Source: an uncultured Micrococcaceae bacterium (GTDB lineage Bacteria; Actinomycetota; Actinomycetes; Actinomycetales; Micrococcaceae). Taken from it: DNA of 64,000 nucleotides. The position numbers were made by a program, and so were the translations under genes. The first letter of the stretch is position 1. The number at the start of each line of letters is the position of its first letter. The notes beneath the pieces were generated by a model, which saw only the letters and a list, made by a program, of their open reading frames with translations, was not told the origin of the DNA and did not search any database. This document shows positions 58,273 through 64,000 of the stretch, one piece after another. The DNA lies in the NCBI GenBank assembly GCA_947502645.1, contig CANNAD010000001.1, positions 1,270,750 to 1,334,749 on the forward strand, in the 5' to 3' direction.

Positions 58273-60038
58273 TGCCTTACCCGTACTCACTGCACGCGCC
58301 AGGCCTGACCCACGATCCGCACTGGTATCGGAAGGCGGTCTTTTATGAAGTTCTGGTCCGCGGTTTCGCAGATGCCAATGGCGACGGGTCGGGCGATTTC
58401 TCCGGCTTGATTGAACGACTCGACTACCTGCAGTGGCTGGGAATTGATTGCCTGTGGATTCCGCCGTTCTTCAAGTCACCGCTGCGCGACGGCGGCTATG
58501 ACATCCAGGACTACTACGACGTCCTGGATGAGTTTGGAACGATCAACGACTTCAAGCGCCTGGTGACCGAGGCTCACGCTCGCGGCGTTCGCGTAGTCAT
58601 CGATCTTCCCCTGAACCATACATCTGACAAGCACGAGTGGTTCGAGGAGTCGCGGGCCAATCCGGACGGCCCGTACGGCGACTTCTACGTGTGGAGTGAC
58701 ACAGATGAGAAGTACGAGGATGCGCGAATCATCTTCGTGGACACGGAGGAGTCCAACTGGACATTCGATCCGATCCGCCGACAGTTCTTCTGGCACCGTT
58801 TTTTCAGTCATCAGCCGGACCTGAACTTCGAGAACCCGAAGGTTATCGAGGCTCTCTACGACGTCGTCCGTTTCTGGTTGGATCAGGGAATCGACGGCTT
58901 CCGCGCGGATGCTATCCCGTATCTGTTCGAGGAGGAGGGCACAAACTGTGAGAATCTCCCGAAAACGCATGCGTTCCTTAAGGACCTCCGTGCCATGGTG
59001 GACAACGAATACCCAGGCCGCGTGATTATTGCCGAGGCCAATCAGATGCCGGACGAGGTTGTTGAGTACTTCGGCGATGAGAACGGCGCCGAATGCCACA
59101 TGTGCTTCCACTTTCCGATCATGCCGCGGCTGTTCTACGCGCTGCGGGATCAGAAAGCGGCACCGATCATCCAGACCATGGCGGAGACCCCGGAGATTCC
59201 TGCGGGTGCGCAGTGGGGCACGTTCCTGCGGAACCATGACGAGTTGACGCTTGAGATGGTGACCACTGAGGAACGCGAAGCGATGCTCGGCTGGTACGCC
59301 CCTGATTCGCGGATGCGTGCCAATGTAGGCATCCGACGTCGGCTCGCGCCGCTTCTGGACAACTCCCGCGCGGAGATTGAGCTCATCCATGCGATGCTGC
59401 TGTCCCTTCCCGGCAGCCCGTTCCTCTATTACGGCGACGAGATCGGTATGGGGGACAACATCTGGCTCGATGACCGCGATGCGTCCCGAACTCCCATGCA
59501 ATGGAATCCGGACCGGAACGCAGGGTTCTCAACGGCAGATCCGGGAAAGTTGTATCTTCCCGTTGTCCAGTCGCTGGTTTACCACTACAACCACGTCAAC
59601 GTTGAGGCACACTTGGCTACCTCAGGGTCGCTGCTGCACTGGGTCCGGCAGATGCTCGCAGTTCGGCGTTCTCATCCCGCGTTCGGGTTGGGTTCCTACC
59701 GGAGCGTCCATACAGACTCGGAACCTGTTCTCGCCTTCCTGCGGGACCTTCCAGCCGGAAATATTGAGGACGAGCGCGAGGAAACGATTCTTTGTATTTT
59801 CAATCTCTCGCAGCATCCTGTCGCGGCGCGCATGCAATTGCCTGAGTATGCGGGGCGTGGGCTGCGGGATCTGTTCGGCGGCACCCCGTTCCCGGAATTT
59901 GGGGATGATGGCAGCATCACACTGACTATGGGTAGCCATGATTTCTACTGGCTGCGGGTTCGCTCAGCAGCTTCCAACACCACATCGCCCCAAACAGGGG
60001 TTCTCCCGGTTGTTTCGGCTACGAAGGCGGTTGACTGA
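58272..60038 (+). CDS. treS: trehalose synthase (maltose alpha-D-glucosyltransferase)
   Basis: 588-residue GH13_16 enzyme that interconverts trehalose and maltose. The start [29 protein letters not shown] is characteristic. Active-site Asp213 (GFRADAIPY), Glu255 (IIAEANQMP) and the [11 protein letters not shown] aspartate are present, as is the TreS-specific GTNCENLP loop. Its start shares a base with the glgE stop and its stop with the start of the fused kinase gene, so maltose passes to the next enzyme's product line. Confidence 0.96.
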   Translation: MPYPYSLHAPGLTHDPHWYRKAVFYEVLVRGFADANGDGSGDFSGLIERLDYLQWLGIDCLWIPPFFKSPLRDGGYDIQDYYDVLDEFGTINDFKRLVTEAHARGVRVVIDLPLNHTSDKHEWFEESRANPDGPYGDFYVWSDTDEKYEDARIIFVDTEESNWTFDPIRRQFFWHRFFSHQPDLNFENPKVIEALYDVVRFWLDQGIDGFRADAIPYLFEEEGTNCENLPKTHAFLKDLRAMVDNEYPGRVIIAEANQMPDEVVEYFGDENGAECHMCFHFPIMPRLFYALRDQKAAPIIQTMAETPEIPAGAQWGTFLRNHDELTLEMVTTEEREAMLGWYAPDSRMRANVGIRRRLAPLLDNSRAEIELIHAMLLSLPGSPFLYYGDEIGMGDNIWLDDRDASRTPMQWNPDRNAGFSTADPGKLYLPVVQSLVYHYNHVNVEAHLATSGSLLHWVRQMLAVRRSHPAFGLGSYRSVHTDSEPVLAFLRDLPAGNIEDEREETILCIFNLSQHPVAARMQLPEYAGRGLRDLFGGTPFPEFGDDGSITLTMGSHDFYWLRVRSAASNTTSPQTGVLPVVSATKAVD

Positions 60039-63000
60039 TGGCGACTATGACGCCCGCACTCCCGGACCTGCTCGAGTCCTGGCTCCCGAATCAGCGTTGG
60101 TTCCCCTCGAGGGGCCGCGAGGTGAAGCTGCAGAGGGTTGGCGGCATCAAGCTGCAGGATCCGGCTGGCGAAGTGGGTCTGGAGGTCCACATTGTTGCTG
60201 TGATTTCGGGTCGGCGCACTGACGTCATCAGCGTTCCGTTGAGTATTCGCGCGGAGCCTGCGAAGGCGTCGGGCCTGAGCTTCATCGGTGAGACCGAGCA
60301 TTCAGAGCTCGGTCGGCGCTGGGTTTACGACGGCACGTCTGATCCCGTGTTCGTCTCGGCGTGGCTTGAGCTGATGCGCACTTCCGGTACCACCGCCGAT
60401 GGGCGCACGGAAGGTCAGGCCCATGGCGGGTTCGAATCCTGGAACGAGTTCCCGTCTCCGGTGTCCTGTCGTGCTCTCGCTGGTGAGCAGTCCAATACGT
60501 CGGTCGTTGTGGAGACGGACCGCGTTCCATTGATTGTGAAGTTCTACCGTGTTCTTGCGGAGGGAGCCAGCCCAGACGTCGAGGTCAGCGCTGCTTTGAC
60601 AGCCGCTGGCTCTTCTGACGTCCCGGTGACTTATGGCGCCGTGCGCGGCAGCTGGCGCACTGGATCGGGTGAATCCGGGCAATGGACTGCAGGCCATCTG
60701 AGTGTTGTTCGTGAGTTCGTTCAGGACGGGACTGACGCGTGGCGAAGTGCTTCGGCTGCTGCTTTGGATGGCGTTGATTTCACGGCTGAGGCGGAGGAGC
60801 TGGGCCGGGTCACCGGTCGTATCCACGCTCAGCTGCGCACGGAACTCGGAGCGCGGGAGGCCACTGCGGACGAAACGCAGGAGTTCCTGGAAACGGTGGT
60901 GCACCGTATTCAGTGGGCGTGGCGGGAAGCGCACGACGTCGTCGGCCCCTTGGAGGGGGAGGTGGAGCGGCTGCTGTCGCAGCTTCGAGCGTTGGAGAGT
61001 CTGCCGGCGCTTCAGCGCATCCACGCGGACTACCATCTCGGTCAGGTTCTTTACTCACCGACCCGGGGGTGGATTGTTCTCGATTTCGAGGGTGAGCCGT
61101 TGCGCTCTGCAGCAGAGCGGAGCGTTCCTGATGTTCCGTTGCGCGATGTCGTTGGCATGCTGCGTTCTTTCGACTACGCAGCCGGTGTGGTTATCAATGC
61201 TGCCCCTCCCGCCAATCGTGCTGGGCGAACGGAGGAAGCCCGGCGTTGGGCAAGGGCTACGAGTCACGCGTTCTTGCGCGGGTATCAGGAGGAATCAGGG
61301 TTCCGCGTTGACCCGACCTCCGTGTTGTTCACCGGGCTCTGGGTGGACAAGGCCCTTTACGAGGTTGTTTATGAGTTGCGCAGTCGTCCCGACTGGGTGG
61401 AGGTTCCTGCCACGGCGGTGCGGCGCGCGCTTGATTCTGTTCCCGGGGATGTCATAGAGGCGGGTGCCCCGGAGCCCAGCGATGTTCCACAGTTTGTGCC
61501 CGCGGAGATACTACAGGCCGTATCGGAGGGGCGTTATCACCAGCCGCACCAGGTACTTGGTGCACATCTGCCTCCCGCTGGGGAAGGCTCAGCAGATTCT
61601 GATGTTGTCACTATCCGGACGCTCCGGCGGCTGGCCCAGAGTGTCGACGTCGTGACGTCCACCGGCGAGTTTGGGCTCACTCACGAGCACAACGGCATCT
61701 GGGCCGGAACGATCCCGGCGGAGCAGCCCGGCCATGTGCCGGATTACCGTTTGAAGGTGGCGTACGACGGCGGTTCGCCGGAGACGGTCGATGATCCTTA
61801 CCGTTTCCTCCCGACCGTCGGCGAGGTTGACCTGCATCTGATTGGCGAGGGGCGGCACGAGTCGCTGTGGACCGTGCTTGGTTCCCACATCCGGCATTAT
61901 TCGTCTGTTCTGGGCGATGTGAATGGTGTCAGTTTTGCTGTGTGGGCTCCCAACGCTCGGGCTATCCGTGTGAAAGCGGATTTCAATGGCTGGGACGGTT
62001 CGACGAACGCGATGCGCAGCCTTGGCGGTTCAGGTGTGTGGGAGTTGTTCATCCCTGACGTCGCGGCCGGCGCACGCTACAAGTATGAGATTCTCGGCAG
62101 CGACGGCCAGTGGCGGGAGAAGGCGGACCCCATGGCCCGGTTCACCGAGGTCCCGCCGCTGACGGCTTCGCGTGTTGTCGAGTCCACGTACTCCTTCGGC
62201 GACGGCGAGTGGATGGCTGAGCGCGCTGAGCGGAATCCGCACAATGGGCCGATGAGCGTTTATGAGGTTCATTTGGGTTCGTGGCGTATTGGCCTGGGGT
62301 ACCGGGAGCTCGCCGAGCAGCTGGTCGAGTATGTGCAGTGGCAGGGGTTCACCCATGTGGAATTGATGCCTGTCGCGGAGCATCCTTTTGGCGGTTCGTG
62401 GGGTTATCAGGTCACGTCCTACTATGCGCCGACGTCGCGTTTTGGCGATCCGGACGACTTCAAGTATCTGGTCGACCGGCTGCACCAGGCGGGTATCGGC
62501 GTCATTCTCGACTGGGTTCCTGCACATTTCCCGAAGGATGAGTGGGCGCTCGCAAAATTCGATGGGCAGCCGCTGTATGAACATCCTGATCCCTTCCTCG
62601 GAGAGCATCAGGACTGGGGAACGCTGATCTTCGATTTTGGCCGCAACCAGGTGCGTAACTTCCTTGTTGCCAATGCGTTGTATTGGCTGGAGGAGTTCCA
62701 CATTGATGGTCTGCGTGTTGATGCCGTTGCGTCGATGCTCTATCTGGACTATTCACGGGAGGCTGGTCAGTGGCGCCCGAATGTTCGCGGTGGACGCGAG
62801 AATCTTGAGGCGATCGCATTCCTCCAAGAGGTCAATGCGACTGCGTATCGCCGGGCTCCCGGCATTGTCATGATTGCGGAGGAGTCCACAGCTTTCGACG
62901 GCGTCACGCGCCCGACGTCGGCTGGCGGCCTTGGCTTCGGCATCAAGTGGAACATGGGTTGGATGCACGATTCGCTGCAGTACATGGCGGAGGATCCCAT

Positions 63001-63682
63001 CAACCGGTCTTTCCACCACAACAAGGCGACCTTCTCTCTGGCTTACGCGTATACCGAGAACTTCCTGCTGCCGATCAGCCATGACGAGGTTGTTCACGGC
63101 AAGGGGTCGCTGCTGCGCAAGATGCCGGGGGATCGTTGGCAGCAGCTCGCGAACCTTCGCGCCTACTTTGCATTCCAGTGGGCGCACCCGGGCAAGCAGC
63201 TGATTTTCATGGGAACTGAATTTGGCCAGGAATCTGAGTGGTCCGAGGCTCATGGTCTGGATTGGTGGCTGTCGGATAATCCTCCGCATAAGGGAGTGCA
63301 GGAACTGGTCCGCTCGTTGAACGCGGTCTATCGTGACACCCCGGCGCTCTTTGTACAGGACAACGAGCCGTCCGGGTTCCAGTGGATCGACGAAAATGAC
63401 CGCTCACACAACGTGCTGTCTTTCATTCGGTGGGATCAGGACGGCAATCCGTTGGTCTGCGTCGCGAACTTTTCGGGAAGCACGCATGAGCAGTACCGTC
63501 TCGGTCTTCCGCAGGCGGGTCAGTGGAGGGAAGTGCTCAACACTGACGCCAGCGATTTCGGTGGTGCCGGCGGCGGAAATATGGGCGTAGTCCATGCCGG
63601 GGAGGATGGTCTCAACGGCCAACCCGCCAGTGCTTCATTGACTGTGCCGGCACTGTCCGTGCTCTACCTCGTGCCCGCCTGA
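60038..63682 (+). CDS. glgB: fused maltokinase (Mak/Pep2) and glycogen branching enzyme (GlgB)
   Basis: 1214-residue two-enzyme protein. Residues about 1-470 are a maltokinase: [18 protein letters not shown] at the start, [14 protein letters not shown], and the catalytic [28 protein letters not shown] near residue 327. Residues about 490-1214 are GlgB: two N-terminal beta domains including [25 protein letters not shown], then the barrel with Asp895 ([11 protein letters not shown]), Glu948 ([15 protein letters not shown]) and [15 protein letters not shown]. It makes maltose-1-phosphate for GlgE and branches the resulting glucan. The frame is continuous with no stop or frameshift at the junction. 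Confidence 0.94.
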   Translation: MATMTPALPDLLESWLPNQRWFPSRGREVKLQRVGGIKLQDPAGEVGLEVHIVAVISGRRTDVISVPLSIRAEPAKASGLSFIGETEHSELGRRWVYDGTSDPVFVSAWLELMRTSGTTADGRTEGQAHGGFESWNEFPSPVSCRALAGEQSNTSVVVETDRVPLIVKFYRVLAEGASPDVEVSAALTAAGSSDVPVTYGAVRGSWRTGSGESGQWTAGHLSVVREFVQDGTDAWRSASAAALDGVDFTAEAEELGRVTGRIHAQLRTELGAREATADETQEFLETVVHRIQWAWREAHDVVGPLEGEVERLLSQLRALESLPALQRIHADYHLGQVLYSPTRGWIVLDFEGEPLRSAAERSVPDVPLRDVVGMLRSFDYAAGVVINAAPPANRAGRTEEARRWARATSHAFLRGYQEESGFRVDPTSVLFTGLWVDKALYEVVYELRSRPDWVEVPATAVRRALDSVPGDVIEAGAPEPSDVPQFVPAEILQAVSEGRYHQPHQVLGAHLPPAGEGSADSDVVTIRTLRRLAQSVDVVTSTGEFGLTHEHNGIWAGTIPAEQPGHVPDYRLKVAYDGGSPETVDDPYRFLPTVGEVDLHLIGEGRHESLWTVLGSHIRHYSSVLGDVNGVSFAVWAPNARAIRVKADFNGWDGSTNAMRSLGGSGVWELFIPDVAAGARYKYEILGSDGQWREKADPMARFTEVPPLTASRVVESTYSFGDGEWMAERAERNPHNGPMSVYEVHLGSWRIGLGYRELAEQLVEYVQWQGFTHVELMPVAEHPFGGSWGYQVTSYYAPTSRFGDPDDFKYLVDRLHQAGIGVILDWVPAHFPKDEWALAKFDGQPLYEHPDPFLGEHQDWGTLIFDFGRNQVRNFLVANALYWLEEFHIDGLRVDAVASMLYLDYSREAGQWRPNVRGGRENLEAIAFLQEVNATAYRRAPGIVMIAEESTAFDGVTRPTSAGGLGFGIKWNMGWMHDSLQYMAEDPINRSFHHNKATFSLAYAYTENFLLPISHDEVVHGKGSLLRKMPGDRWQQLANLRAYFAFQWAHPGKQLIFMGTEFGQESEWSEAHGLDWWLSDNPPHKGVQELVRSLNAVYRDTPALFVQDNEPSGFQWIDENDRSHNVLSFIRWDQDGNPLVCVANFSGSTHEQYRLGLPQAGQWREVLNTDASDFGGAGGGNMGVVHAGEDGLNGQPASASLTVPALSVLYLVPA

Positions 63683-63700
63683 GAGCCCGAGATTCAGGCG
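63676..63700 (+). terminator. weak hairpin at the glgB stop codon
   Basis: CGCCTGA (63676-63682, containing the stop) pairs with TCAGGCG (63694-63700) around an 11-base loop, just before the rRNA promoter. There is no T run. Confidence 0.4.
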
Positions 63701-63701
63701 A

Positions 63702-63731
63702 TTTACATTCCGTGAGAAACGGTGTTAGAGT
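63702..63731 (+). promoter_or_regulatory. rRNA operon promoter
   Basis: TTTACA (63702-63707), an 18-base spacer, then TAGAGT (63726-63731). The position ahead of a typical rRNA leader and the good match to a vegetative promoter support this. Confidence 0.7.
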
Positions 63732-64000
63732 TTATATCCGCTGCTCAAGGGGAAACCCGAGAGCTGGCAGCCGATCTTCCTCAGAAACCTAGGTTTCGAC
63801 TCGCTCTGCGGGTCAGGGAAAATCAGCTCGGTTTGACTCTCACAGAGTAACCGGGTAAGTTTGAGAAGTTGCTCCGGAGCGATGCAGGGCCTGAAGGTTG
63901 GGTGTTGTTGGTACCGGGAGTTACCTGTTGTTTGAGAACTCAATAGTGTGCCAAGTTTGTTGATACCAATTTTTTATTGGTTGATTTGGTTGTGGTGCTG
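63732..64000 (+). other. 5' leader of an rRNA operon (16S starts beyond the window)
   Basis: No protein gene is supported in this stretch. TTTGAGAACTCAATAGTGTG (63931-63950) is the pre-16S leader sequence commonly seen in Micrococcaceae, with the BoxA-like antitermination element nearby. The following AT-rich TTTTTTATTGG tract is also typical of the spacer just before 16S. The 16S gene itself is not reached. Confidence 0.75.

Noticed and set aside
57085..58290. 401-codon open frame antisense to glgE
   Set aside because: It lies entirely over a strongly conserved GH13 gene; the high GC content keeps the opposite frame open, and the product has no recognisable motif.
58476..59501. 341-codon open frame antisense to treS
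   Set aside because: Same reason: it mirrors a conserved gene and has no SD or protein family signature.

Overview
The window is high-GC actinobacterial DNA. Gene families and gene order point to the Micrococcaceae, probably an Arthrobacter-like soil bacterium: a SenX3-RegX3/PhoU phosphate switch, an lpqE-carD-cysS-rlmB block, tmk-holB-TAP peptidase, DUF2516 and DUF6318 proteins, and a GlgE-pathway glycogen locus. There are almost no mobile elements; nearly every base is coding and most genes overlap by 1-4 bases.

Layout. 1-618 is the 3' end of an aldo/keto reductase gene. 718-30037 is one complete flagellar cluster. On the minus strand are flgN-flgK-flgL-fliW. On the plus strand are the sigma-28 gene fliA, two tandem flagellin genes, fliD-fliS-fliT-like, then flgB-flgC-fliE-fliF-fliG-fliH-fliI-fliJ-(NlpC/P60 hydrolase)-fliK-flgD-flgE, flbD-motA-motB, fliM-fliN-fliO-fliP-fliQ-fliR-flhB-flhA-(FlhF-like)-csrA. 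Five close matches and one weaker match to a sigma-28 promoter (TAAC, 15-16 nt, GYCGATAG) drive its transcription units. Both flagellin leaders carry a GGA-loop hairpin just upstream of a GGA-containing Shine-Dalgarno sequence. With csrA and fliW at the two ends of the cluster, this predicts a FliW-CsrA-flagellin translation switch. No chemotaxis genes, flgF/flgG or flgM are present. Related GATCACCCTTT inverted repeats lie just outside both ends of the cluster, and a tRNA-Thr gene sits beside the right one.

30166-37854 holds the tRNA, a tandem lipoprotein pair (one copy broken by an in-frame amber codon) with a fragment of a neighbouring peptidase gene left by the duplication, the tmk-holB-TAP operon, a DUF1684 protein, a DUF6318 lipoprotein and a frameshifted PKD-like secreted protein. 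37901-43732 has metB (cystathionine gamma-synthase type), DUF2516, a methyltransferase, gpmA and a four-gene ABC exporter/regulator operon. 43858-46589 is phoU divergent from senX3-regX3, with a PHO-box-like direct repeat between them. 46660-50558 is lpqE, carD, cysS and rlmB.

50575-63682 is a glycogen/alpha-glucan locus: glgX, a secreted RNase with its barstar-type inhibitor, glgP (divergent), glgE, treS and a fused maltokinase-branching enzyme. TreS, Mak, GlgE and GlgB form the trehalose-to-glycogen route; GlgX and GlgP are the breakdown arm. The last 300 bases are the promoter and 5' leader of an rRNA operon whose 16S gene begins beyond the window.

A recurring pattern is a -10 hexamer (TANNNT-like) placed 6-7 nt before the start codon in ten genes (csrA, tmk, DUF1684, metB, DUF2516, gpmA, senX3, cysS, glgP, glgE), which predicts many leaderless mRNAs. 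All functions are inferred by reading the sequence; no database search was run.
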